DNA of 64,000 bases from Sordariomycetes sp. S80-01Y. Lineage: Eukaryota; Ascomycota; Sordariomycetes. The position numbers were made by a program, and so were the translations under genes. The DNA is taken from the NCBI GenBank assembly GCA_037042185.1, contig JAXQJY010000032.1, positions 3,038,001 to 3,102,000 on the forward strand. The letters are read 5' to 3'. Numbering within the stretch: the first letter of the stretch is position 1; each line of letters opens with the position of its first letter. Below the pieces are notes generated by a model that was not told the DNA's origin, ran no database searches, and was given only the letters and a program-made list of their open reading frames with translations. Below, in pieces: positions 46,501 to 58,500 of the stretch.

Positions 46501-49500
46501 ACCTCAGGCTCGGCTTCACCACCTCCCCAGAAATCATCATTCTCCTTCTCTATCAGCTTTCCTTTGGTCTTCTCCCCCTCACCCCAGAAGTCACTTTCTG
46601 CGTTGTCGCCCTGCTCCTCTTGCAGATTCCTCTTGTCGGCACTCTCCCACAAGGATGGATCATCGAAGATGTCGTCCTCTTGCGGCTGCCTTTTGTCAAT
46701 CGACTTCTTGTTTTTCTTCCCCTTCTTTCCTTTCTTCGCAGGGGATGCCTTCTCGGCCATCGCGGCCGCTCCCGCGGCGACAGCCCCGGCGGCAACAACT
46801 GATGCGATTCCGGAAGACTCATCCTTGCGTTGGGACACCAATTCCTTAGGAGTAGTTGGAGTCTCTGCGGCCTCTGCAGATGGATCATCCATTGTCGAGT
46901 CCTTTGCTTCTTGAGGGAATGACCAGCTTTGCTGATCAAACCCGGAGCTGCGCGGTTGAGGAGACTCCTCAACTAGTGCCGCTACAGATGCAGGAGCTGG
47001 TTCGTCGGGTTTGACATCCTCCATTGGCACATCTTGCTCCAGCACTTGTGGTTCCTCGATAGTTGCCTTGGACTTCGTCTTCTTGTTTTTCTTTTTGGAC
47101 TTGGTCGTTGCAAAGCCTTCGAGCCAGTCGTCGGAGCCTAATTCCCGCGGTGTTTGGCTTGTCGATGGTTGTGTCTCCTCAATGATCTCTTGAGAAGAAG
47201 TATCAATTTCGGGGGATCCAGATGGTATCTCTTGGGCGGAGTCACCTTCCGTGGCATCCTTAATAGGCATAGTCGAAGATTCTTCATAAGCGGCTTTGGT
47301 TGTCTCTTCAGGAATCGGCTCGTTCAACGCAGTCAATGTCTGCTCAGCTTGCGATTCACTGGCATCGGCTGCCGTGGCAGGGTGATCTTCTGCCGGTTGC
47401 ACACTGTCGAGCCCCTTGTCACCGGCCGTAAGCTCGTCAACGGACTCATCCGGGGCGACCCCTTGCTCTTGAACAGCGCTCGAGAACTTGCTAGCGGCTG
47501 ACTCGTCGGGAACAAGCTCCTTGGTCGACGACTCCCCCTCGTCAGCCTGAGACATGGCAAGTTGTGACGTTTTGGACTTTTTCGCCTTCTTGCCCTTCTT
47601 GGTCGGCAGCGCCCATTCATCTTCCTCTGCCGCTGTGGGCTCTGCTGGTTGAGTCGTGCTTTCGTTATCCCAGGATCCGGGTGTTGAGGCCTCAACTATT
47701 TCCTTGGACTCCTCGGGGACTTGGGCAGCGCTGGAGTCGAAACCAGCTTGCTTCTTTTTCTTGTCCTTCTTTGACTTCTTGGTTGACAACGAGAAGCCGA
47801 AGTCATCCTCGGCAGGTTGAGTATCATGACCGGTAGCTGATGCGGGCTTCTCCTCCGAAGTCTCAGTCCAAGTCTCAGTTGAATGGGGATGCTCATCGTC
47901 GACAGTAAGCGATTTCTTGGCCGCTTCTGTCTCACTCAGCGGTCCATCCTCAGCGGTCGGGAGCGGTTCAGCCTCCGGTCCAGCCTCCTTGGACTGGGCA
48001 ATCGTTTCTCCCGGCGTGTCGTTGTCTGCAGCCAGTGCTGCCGCCAACGCAGCAGCCTTCTCGGCTTTCTTCTTCTCTTTCTTCGACAGCTTCTTGGAAG
48101 GCGCCCAATCGTCGAGCTCTTGCACAGTTGCCGGCTGGTCGAATGATGTCTGCTCAGGAGCTGGTGAAGCCTTTTCGGCGTCAGGAGGCGATTCGGTGGT
48201 CTCTTTGAAATCCAGAGGCTCATGAGTCGCCTCAGCTATCTTTTCGCTTAGAGGCTCAGGTGCAGACTTGTCATGTGTCTCGATCTGAGCCTCGTCTTGC
48301 TCGGCAGGCTCTGCTCTTGTCGTCCGTGAATCAGACGGGCCCTCTGGAGTATCGTTCGAGGTCGATTCGCCAGGTAGCTCGGTCTCAGCAAAAGGATCAG
48401 GCAGACCCTGAGCCAAGGCCTGTTTCTTCAGTTTCTTCTTCTCTTTCTTCGAGAGACCCGCCAACGAAAATCCTTCGTCTTCTTTGTGGGTTGGCTCTTG
48501 CTGAACGGGGGCTTCGGGCTCTTGGCGAGCCTCAATCTCCTGGTGCTCTTCCGGCTTGATGTTCTGCTGCGCTGGTGTGGTCCCCTGAGACTTTGCAGCC
48601 TCAGGCTCATCCCAAGCGCTAAAGTCAAGGGCCTTGCCCTTCTTCTTCTTTTTCTTGTCCTTCTTTGAAAGGGCAGGCCCCCAGCTGTCGTCCTCTGCCT
48701 GAGCTTCTTTGTCCATTGATTGTTCATTGGCCGTCTCAACCTCCTTGACTGAGAGGCCCTCCTCCTTAGGGCTGATGCCTTCGGGAGTGTGCTGCGTGTC
48801 GGCCACAGCGGGCTGCTCCTCGGCTTCGTTCGGTGTTTCGACGACCGCGAGTTGGTCGACTGGGGTGGCAGACTCCTCTGAAGCTAGTCCCTCAGCCATT
48901 GCTGGATCGTTCGTTGCCACACTTTGCTCGGCTTGCGGCCCCTCAAGTTGGGGTTTCATGTTGACAGCAGCGGTTTCGGGCTCTGGTAAGACACCGGACT
49001 CCTGGCTAGACTTGATGGTCGCCTCAGAGGTGGGTTCCCAGTCCATGTCCATGGACCTGGCCTCCTCTTTCTGTTGCTCCTTCTGGGAAACGCCAACGTC
49101 CCATCTGTTGTCGTCACCGATGGGCTCATTGGGAGTTTCACTGAGCGGTTCTGTGAGGGAGAGGCCCTTAGCAACCGAATCATCAATAGGAGCCTCAGTC
49201 GCTGGTTGATCGAGTGTTGGAATTGGTTCGACCGCAGGCTCTTGTTGTGACTCTTGTCTCGCCTCGGTTGCGGCCGCAGGAGCCTCTTGGGCCGCTCCTG
49301 CTTCGGCTCGCTCTTCGGCACGCCTCTTGAGCTCTTCATACCGCTTACGATCAGCTGACTTCTTGAGGCGCCCTGTTTTGGCCTTTCTAGTCTCCAAGTC
49401 GGCAAGTTCCTGTTCTTCTGCCAGAACCTCGACATCTTCAGCCGTGGCAATTGATTTATCAGCTGAAGGCCCATCTTGGTCCTCATCGGAGTTAGCGGGC

Positions 49501-52500
49501 GCGGAGGTTTCTGTTCCTCCTCTTGGCTCAACCGAAGGTACTTCTTGGCTTTCGGGCTCGGTCATAGAGTCAGGTGTGGGCTCTGCAAGAGGAGTATCCT
49601 CAGCAGCCTGTGCCTGAAGTCGCTTCTCCGCGCGGTCCTGAAGTTCCTCATATCGCTTACGATCAGACTTCTTGAGCTTCCCAGCCTTAGCTTTCTTGGC
49701 CTCCAGATCGAAGATCTCTTGTTCTTCGGCAGCAACCTCAGTAGTCCTCGCCGTCTCTTCAGTATCTGGGGATTCTGCCAGTGACTGGGAAGCAACTTCG
49801 GGCTGGGACCCAGAAGGTGGTTCCTCGACAGAAACCTCAGGCGCAGGTTCAGAAGCAATCGAGCTTGACTCAAACGTGGACTGTTTTTCCCGCCCAAGGG
49901 TACGCTCGGAAAACGAGAGATTTGCCGCGTCGCGCTGTTGGGCACGGTCTTTGAGCTCTTCGTACCGCTTACGGTCAGACTTCTTGAGCTTTCCGGTCCT
50001 AGCTTTCTTGGCCTCTAGATCGGCAATTTCTTCTTCTTCAGCGGCGATCTCAGCCTGTGCGGGTGACTGTGAAGCAGCATCGGGCTGAGCTTCGGAAGGC
50101 AGTTCCTCGACAGGAGCCTCAGCTGCAGGCTCGTCGGCTGTTGGACTTGACTCAGCCGTGGGCTCTTCTTGCCGCTCGATGTTGTGTTCAGATTTCGAGA
50201 TCTTCGCCGCGGTGCGCTGCTGGGCACGATCTTGGAGTTCTTCGTACCGCTTGCGGTCAGACTTCTTGAGCTTTCCGGTCCTAGCTTTCTTGGCCTCCAG
50301 ATCGGCAATTTCTTCTTCTTCGGCAGCGATCTCGGCAGCCTCGGCAGTCTCACTCGGTGACTGCGAAGCCGCCTCGGCTTGGGTCTCGAAAGTTGGTTCC
50401 TCGACAGCAGCCTCAGTCGTAAGTTCTTCGACTACTGGACTTGGTTCAACCGTGGACTCTTCTTGCGGCAAGATGTTAGGTTCAGACATCGAGGCCTTCG
50501 CGGCGTCACGCTGTTGCGCACGGTCTTTGAGTTCTTCGTACCGCTTGCGGTCAGCCGATTTCTTGAGGCGTCCTCGCTTGGCTTTCTCAGCCTCAAGATC
50601 AGCGAGCTCTTGCTCTTCAGCTGCGATTTCGGCAGCCTCATGGTCAACAGGCGGCTCGACAGGTACCTCGGGGATGACCTCACGAGCAGCCTCCGTGGTG
50701 GGATCAGCAAGCTCTTCTAGGCTGGCCTGATCGGCGACCTTGGCCTCAGCTTCTTCACGGTCGTCGCTTGGATCAAGACTTCTTCCTGCAGGCACTTCTG
50801 TCTCTGTGGCAAGAGACGTTTCGAGCGACTCGGGCTGTTGGGAAGAATCATCAACCTTCTCTTGCTGCTGCTGCTGCTGTTGCTGCTTCTGTTTCTTTTT
50901 CTTATCCTTCTTGGATAGTCCCAAGCCCCATTCGTCATCAGCGGCTGGCTCGACGGGTGCCTCGGCCGAAGTGTCAGGTGCAGCAGGGCTGATGCTGCCT
51001 CCAGAGATCTCCGCAGACTGATCTTCCAGAGGAACATGAGCGGCTTCGGCCATAGTAGTCTGTGCTACGGCAGGTGCCTCTTCAGGCTCGGCAGCGGCGC
51101 CAGGCTGGTCAACATTGTGTGAATCTTCGGGAAATTGGGGTTCTTGAGCTGGTCCAGATGTGGGCTCCAAGTCCATCGCTGCGAGGTTGGCCTGCTCTTT
51201 TTTTTTCTTCTTTTTATCCTTCTTAGAAAGACCCAAGCCCCAGTCATCATCCGGAGCCGCTGCTGTTGTTTCTGATATAGCTTCGGGCACAACAACATCC
51301 ACAGGCTTCGGTGACTCTTCAGATTGCTCGGGAACATTGACAACCTCGCTCTCAGCAACAGCCTCCTCCTCGGGTCGGGACTGTTCAGTAGGTAGCTTGC
51401 GATCCTCTTTGGGTTCGGCCTCAGGCTCCGCGGTTTGCTCCGCGGTTTGCTCCCAAGCTGCCGCAAGCGCCCGCTCCTTCTCCTTCTGCTTCTTGCGTTT
51501 CTTCTTCTCTTTGTTGGAAAGGCCAGCGTACTCATCCTCTTCCTCAACATCAGGCTTAACAGCATTCTCTGAAGACATCGTTGCTTCGCGGTTTGTCTCA
51601 GACTCGGGAGGGGCTTCGGAGGTTGCATCAGGCTGGAGTTGTGCCGGCTCTTCGGGAGACACCATCTCCTGAGGCGTCAGCTCAGCGGGCTCAGGCTCAG
51701 TGGGCTCATGCTCAGTAGGTGCGGGCTCAGTAGGCTCGTTAGGCTCAGTAGGTTCGTCCCACGCCGCCATGGCTTCTTGAGCTTTAGCCTTCTTGCGCTT
51801 CTTCTTTTCCTTCTTGGACAAGCCTGCAAATTCATCTTCATCCTCTGGGGCGGCTTCGGGAATTTCTTTGGCGCTTTCAGGGACATTTTCAGCAGGCTCG
51901 GCCTCTTTCAGTGCTTCAGGCTCTTGGGACTCCTGGGGCGCCTCTCGAGGTTCGGTGGTTTGTTCCTCTGGTTCCGTTCCCTGGGGCGATGTAAGTTCGG
52001 GTGCCTTCTCGGTGGCAGCTGCTTCAAGGCCAAGCCCGGGGCTTGAGGGCCTGTCGAAGGATTGACTAGCTTCAGGAGATTGAGACTCAGCCGGCTGCTC
52101 CCAGGCCAAAGCTTCGGCCTTGGCTTTGGCCTTCTTCCTCTTTTTCTTCTCCTTGCTAGACAGGCCAGCAAACTCATTTTCCTCCTCAGGATCAGGCGTC
52201 ACATTATCGGCTGCGGGTGGCTCAGCAGGAACCTCGCTCTTCTCTGCTTGTGGTGTGTCGGCAGATTGTGGCTCAGCAATTGCTGTTTCGTCTTCGATGT
52301 CAGCAGTGTCTCGCTCACCAGTACGCTGGGGCGGCTCCGACAAGTCAGGCGTAGCAGCCTCGTCCGCGGCCGCCATAGCCTGGGCTGCAGCCTTAGCTTT
52401 CTTCCTCTTTTTCTTCTCTTTGCTGGAAAGACCAGCGTACTCGTCCTCTTCTTCTTTCTCAGGACTAGGAGTGTATGTTGAGGTTTCGATTGCTGCTTGA

Positions 52501-55500
52501 GCTTCTGGCTCTTGAAGTGGCAGAGCGATAGTTTCGGGCTCAACAGAAGTCTCAAGTTGCGTCTCTGGGACTTTTAGCTCGTCGGCAGCGGTAGTCTGAG
52601 ACGGCTCTGAGGACTCAGGTTGGGTTGGCTCATCTGATTCCATAGCCAGGGCCAGGGCCTTCTTCTTCTTTTTCTTCTCTTTCTTGGACAATCCACTGCT
52701 CCAGTCGTCATCGTCAGCAGCAGGAGCAGTCTCTACAGCATCGAAAGGAGTGTCCGCGGTCCTCATGGCATCGGCATCGGCACCGGCACCGGCAGCCTCG
52801 GCAGCTGGTTCTTCGCGCTCGGCGGTTGACAGTTCAGCTTCCGTACGGGCCTCCGATACTGCAGGAGTCTCAGGCTCCAAATCCGCTGCAGGTATAGTGG
52901 TCGGCTCTGCTTCCGGGGCAGCTGCCTTCTCCTTTTCGAACTGCTTCTTGCGCTTCTTGATTTGACTCTTAGTAAGTCCAACAGCCCAGCTCATGTCGTC
53001 CTCAGCAGGCGGCGACGAAGACTGAATCTCAGCCTCCTTTCCTTGGCCTTGTCTGTCGAGTTCAGCCTCAACCTCTGGCGCTTCCTCTGGCACAGCTAAT
53101 GCTTGCGGCTCGTCCCCAGAACGAGGACTGTGTGAGGACTCCTCTGGCAGTGGCGCAGGGGTCTCGGCCACATCAACAGCAGGTTCCTCAGCCGTGGGCT
53201 CAGGAGTGACCTCCTCTGCAGCTGGGGCATCAGAAACCTCAAGCTTGGAGGGTTCAGATTCTTCGTTGACAGGCGATTTAGCGGCAGACTGTTCTTCGGT
53301 CACGGCGGAAGCTTCACGCTCTGCTCTCTCTTTTTCCATCTGCTTCTTCCGCTTCTTGATCTGACTCTTGGAGAGCCCCTCAGTCCAACTCATATCGTCC
53401 TCTGGAGATTGACCCGATGGTTCCGTAGCGGACTCTTGCTGGGCTGGCTCGACCTCGGTAGACTTTTCAAGCTCAGTTCCCGACTCTAGAGTTTGCTTTG
53501 GCTCAGCTGAGCCAACGGCCTCTTCCCATGAGCTTAGGGGCTGTGAAGGCTCCTCGGAAGACATGTCTCTAGAGACCACTGGGACGGGCTCTTCGACTGC
53601 AGGATCAGCAGCTGCGGGTTCCTGGTTTGGGTTTTCGAGGCCAACTGCCTCAGTAGCAGGCTCCAGTTGCTCCTCAGAGGCCGGCTCGGATGGCTGGGTC
53701 CCAGCTGCAGCAACAGCCTCACGCTCAGCCATCTCCTTTTCCATCTGCTTCTTCCGCTTCTTGATCTGGCTTTTAGAGAGGCCGACAGCCCAGCTCATGT
53801 CATCCTCGTCGGCCGCCGGGGTGGTCTCAGGCGCTGTATCATCTTTCAGGACATCTTGAGCAGTAGCTTGAGGCTCAGGGGCTGAATCCTCCTTGACAAT
53901 AGTTTCTTCGCTCTGAGAAATCACATTCTCAGTGGTCGAGGATTCGGCATCAGGCTGAACCTCAGCACCGGGCTCCGGAATTTGGTCAGCATTCTTCACG
54001 GCAGGCTCTGGCTCGCTCAGTGCAGCGGCGGCAGCTGCTTGCTGGGCCTTCTTCTTCCTTTTCTTGTCCTTCTTGGACAATGGCGCGCCCCAGGAGTCTT
54101 CTGCGTCAGTTGAGGGGGTCTGGTTGGCTTCCTCGTCTGCAGGCACCGGTGAAGTCCCAGTCTGCTTTGAGGAGTCTTGAGCCTGCTCACTTCCTTGCTG
54201 GAGTTCGGACTCAACCTGTGTCTCCTCCGCCGGCTCACTACGGGTAGCGAGCTCTCCCTCAGATTGGTCTGCGGAGGGGGCATCGGTGTCCACAGGTTTC
54301 TGCGCACTCTCATCGCCAGGTGCAGGAGTTTCTCCGAGGTCAAAGGTGACGGATTTGCGTTTCTTCTTCTTGTCCTTCTTGGAAGGACCGGACGACCAGT
54401 CATTGTAATCAATTGCAGCTTCTTCTTCTTCTTGTTGTACAGGTGTGTCATCATCCGCCTGGGTATCGGTTGATGGGCCAGCTTCCTCAACTGTGGGATC
54501 CTCAGGAGTGTCAAAGGCTAGGCTCTTGGCTTGCTTCTTCTGTTTCTTCTCCTGCTTTGAAAGACCAATATCCGAGTCCTGTGCATCCAGCCGTGGCTCC
54601 ATCCATCCATCACCCGTCGCGGCGTGTTCATCAAGGGCACGGTCGTCCTGGGACTGAGCTTGCGGCGAGGCATCGGCGGTCCTCTCGGCGGTGGTAGTGG
54701 TGGGTTCCTGTGGCTCAGACTCCGAATCTTTAGCTTTCTTTTTCTTTTTCTCCTTTTTGGACTTCTTGGAACTGAACCCACCCCACTCGTCGTCAGGAAT
54801 CGCCTCGCCGGATACGGACTCCGCGGGTGTGACGAAGCCAGACGTGTTGTCCGGGCTGTCGTCGGTGGTGCCAGCGACGGACTCGGCATCTCTGGTCTCC
54901 TCCTTGGCCTCCGGTTCGGCAGACTTGTCGTCATCGGCAGCGGCGGCCTCCAAAGCGGCTTGCTGTTTCTTTTTCTTCTTGTCCTTCTTCGACAGCTTAG
55001 GAGCGAACAGGAAATCCGTGTCGTCCGCGGCGGCACGCTCCTCTTCGGGTTTGGAATCCTCGGGGATTTCGGACTCGGCCTCTTGCCATATCTCAGTGGC
55101 CTCGGTGCTGGCGGACGGAGGGCGCGGTGTGCTCATACCCTCTTGTAGGTTTGATTCTAGAGGATCCTCGTCCTGGCCAGTTCGTCCTTGAGAATCCTCG
55201 GGGGAAGCCGAAGGTTCATCGGAGGCGGCGGCTTTCTTCTTCTTCTTGTCCTTCTTTGACTTCTTGGTGGGTGTAGCCCAGTCATCTTCAGTTGCTTTCT
55301 CCTCCTTCGTTGGATCTGAGGGAACATCCCGGCTAGACGAAGCAGCAGTGTCAGCCTCGTTGGTAGGTTCGTGGACAGTGTCCAAGGCTCTCTCCATGCT
55401 AAGCTTCTCCTGCTTCTTCTTATTCTTCTTCGCCTTCTTGCCGGTGACCAGAGTACTCCATTCATCTTCAGAAGGCTCGTCCTTCTCTTCGGCGGCGGTC

Positions 55501-58500
55501 TGTGGTTTGTCCCAGCCGAGATCGTCGGTGACCTCTTCCTTCTCAGTTGGTTTAGAGAAGAAGTCATCGTCCATGTCCCAGCCATCGTCGGCAGGCCGGG
55601 GGGTCTCGGCTTCTTGCTCATAATGATCCCACTCGTCCGGCTGGTCCTCGTAACGACGCCAGCCATAGCTTGCGGGGACCTCTTCGTCCTCTGCGATGGG
55701 CTCCAGATAAGAAGCGTCTGCAACTTGCTGAGAAGGCTGACCTTCGTAGGTCCAGTTGTCAGGCTCTGTTTCTGCCTGTGGCTCTTTGGACTGCTCTGGC
55801 TGAGGGTCATGAGGGATGGACTCTTCTGTCTTGGGCTCTTCAGGTTCTTCCCAAGCCATCGCCTGTTGCTGCTGTTTCTTCTTTTTCTTGTCCTTCTTCT
55901 TCGATGAAGGCGCGTCCCAAGCAGATTCGGCAGGCACAGAAGCATCATTATCGCCAGCAAAAGATTCGGTAGCTTGGGTAGAAGGGTCTTGGGTAGTCGA
56001 AGCAGACGGATCATTCTGCGAGAAGAGATTCTCGGAAACCTCAGACTGGAGGCCGCGGTGCTCATCACCTTTGCCAGAGGTCTCTCCGATCCGAGGTACT
56101 TGCTCCTTTTCCTGCAATGTTTGATCCCAGGCAGAAGCATCATCGCCAGTGGCAGCGATAGCGGTTAGAGGCTCTTCGTGAGTGTCGGCAGGCTTTGTCT
56201 CCTCAGGAGTGTCGAGCTGGAGCTGCAAAGCCTTCTTCTTGTCCTTCTTCTTCTTTTTCTTCGACACCGGGGCTAATTCGTCTTCAGCCTGAATGGGGAC
56301 ATCCGCAGAAGTGGAAGGCTCAGTCTCGAGGGGAGCTGCGGGCTCGGTGGGTTTGTCCTCAACTGTAGCATCCTCGACTAGTGCTTGGCTTTCCTCCGCT
56401 GCAGGGGCAGAAGCTTTGGCAGCAGAATCGGGTGTGTCCTCTTCGGCGTCTTTGATCCAAGAGTCGTCGGCTTGCATGGCCTTCTTTTTCTGCTTCTTCT
56501 TCTCCTTCTTTGACAAGGGCGGAGCAGACCAAGAGTCTTCGGCACTTGGCTCGGCAGCTGAAGTTGCAGATGGCTCAGGCTGCTCGGGAACGGCGCTGTC
56601 GGCAGCTGCTTCAGCTTGCTCATCAGCTGGGGCCGACTTGTCTTCAACGGAGGCCGACTCGAGCAGCGTCGCTTCAGGTTCAGGGGCAGAAGGCTCAGTA
56701 GGAGTAGCCTCCTCGTCAACCGGCAAAGGTGCCTTTCCCTTCTTCTTCTTTTTCTTGCCCTTCTTGCCGGTAGCCTCCCAAGCATCCGGCTCTTCGGCCA
56801 TAGATTCGGGTGCGGGTTCTGCCAATTGCTCAGGCTCGGGGACTGTGTCCTCAGCGATGATGGTGTCTAGCTCAGGGGCAGACTTGTCGGTAGTCTCGAT
56901 CTCAGCGTTGACCTCTCCAGTATCGGTACCGGCATTGGCATCGGCTGACTTCAAATCGGGTTCGGCTTCCCGGACATCTGCAGGCTTCTCCAAAGAGGCA
57001 GGCTCAGGGTCCAGAGCGGCCTCAGCAGCCTTGCCCTTCTTTTTCTTCTTCTTGCTCTTCTTACCGGCAGGCTCAAAGGTATCAAGCTCGGCGGCCACCT
57101 CAGGTTCGACGGCAGCATCAACCGGCACATCTTGAGGTTCCTCCGTCTCTTGAGACGGCTCGGCGGTCGATTCGACAGGCGCAGCACTCTCAAGGGGTAC
57201 GGATTCGCTAGACTCAACAGGCTTGGTGTCTTCGACAGCCTCAGAGGTTGTCTCCGTCGTTAGACCAAGTGCCTTGGATTCAGAGAACTCTTGGTCATCC
57301 TTCCCAGTAGCCAGAACCGCAGCCACACCACCAACAGCGATAGCAGCCGCCCCTGCAGCAACAGGGAGCTCAGCTTCTTGAGCAGATGCTTGCAGTTCTT
57401 TTTCCTTCTCCATTTGCTTCTTGCGCTTCTTCTTCTGGCTCTTGCTGAGGCCAGCGGCCCAGCTCTCATCGTCTTCAGCAGGCTCCTCAGATGCTTTCTC
57501 TGTCACAGGAGCTTCGGCGCTCTCGACCTCGGGCCCAACGTGCTGCTCGATCGGCGCTTCCTTGCTCGCTGCAGGAACTTCAGTCTCGGGCTCCTGGGAA
57601 GGGCCGGAGACGTCCACGGCCAATGCCTGCTTCTTCTTCGCCGCCTTCTTGGCCTTCTTCTTGGCTTTGCCGGACAGCATGCCGATGTCCTCCTCTGGCT
57701 CCTCGGGTGCAGGAGTAGCGTCGGCCGAGGACTGTTCAGCAGGCGTCTCGGGTGCAGTGACGGCCTCCGAAGGTGTATCAACGGATAGGTCTCGGCTGCG
57801 AGAGGGCGAGAGCGCCCCATCTTCACGAGCGTCAGAGAATTGATCGTCTCCAGATGCTAAAGCCTCGTCTGTGTAAGCAAGACTGCCGTTATTGCCAGGT
57901 TTCGATGGTGTCTCCGCGATCTGGTGGAGATTCTGTGCCAAGGCGTCGTTATCAACAGTCTTGTTCGATTTTGTAGACGAGGGAGCGGATTGAAGCAAGT
58001 AAGAGCTTCGATCCTTCGACATAGGCTCTATCGGGTCGGGCTCCGAAGCCTGTTTCTTGGTGTCCGTGCCAGAAACATCAGGGAACTCGGGCTTGACCTC
58101 TGCCTTGGGCGTCGTTTCTTGCGAGCCCGCACGTTCGTCACTAGGCTGGAATGCTGGCAATGAAGTGTCAAGGCGAAGGGTGGGCTCGTCGTAGCCGGTC
58201 TGGTCGTATCCGTCTCGTGCGTACTCGTCGGCGGACTCCCACGCTTCAGAACCAGGGCCGGGGGAGCTCCTGGATGAAGCCTCGCTGGGAGGTAAGGCAG
58301 GCAGGTCAGCAGAGTCCAGAGGGTCTTCTTCAGGGCCCTGGCGGTTATGCTCAAGTAGATACAACGGCTTGTACTCGCGACTGTCATCCCAGGACGTCGG
58401 GCGTGACTTTCGCGCCGAGCCTGGTGATTCGGGCATCCCAGGCTGCGGGGAGGCAGCAGGGGATGACTTGTAAAACGCCGGCGAAGATGGTCCAGATCTA

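Larger units (their letters stand above)
46690..57690 (-). repeat. Array of about 31 lysine-rich boxes with acidic spacers (leashin)
   Basis: By eye I count 31 boxes such as GLSKKDKKKKKK, GLSSKEKKKRKKAK and GLSKSQIKKRKKQMEKE, at an average spacing near 355 bp. Sub-types cluster: the SKSQIKKRKKQMEKE form in a row near 52.9-53.8 kb, and the GLSSKEKKKRKKAK form near 51.5-52.5 kb, which points to local duplication. The spacers are rich in Glu, Ala, Pro, Ser and Thr. Confidence 0.8.

Noticed and set aside
49284-50638. Evenly spaced repeats that might suggest a CRISPR-like array
   Set aside because: They are coding repeats within one frame of a eukaryotic gene, with units of about 280-330 bp. This is not CRISPR.
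55157-56143. Long alternative-frame and opposite-strand open frames along leashin
   Set aside because: The extreme codon bias and Lys/Glu repeats of leashin leave other frames open. Their products are simple Arg/Lys/Leu/Ser strings.
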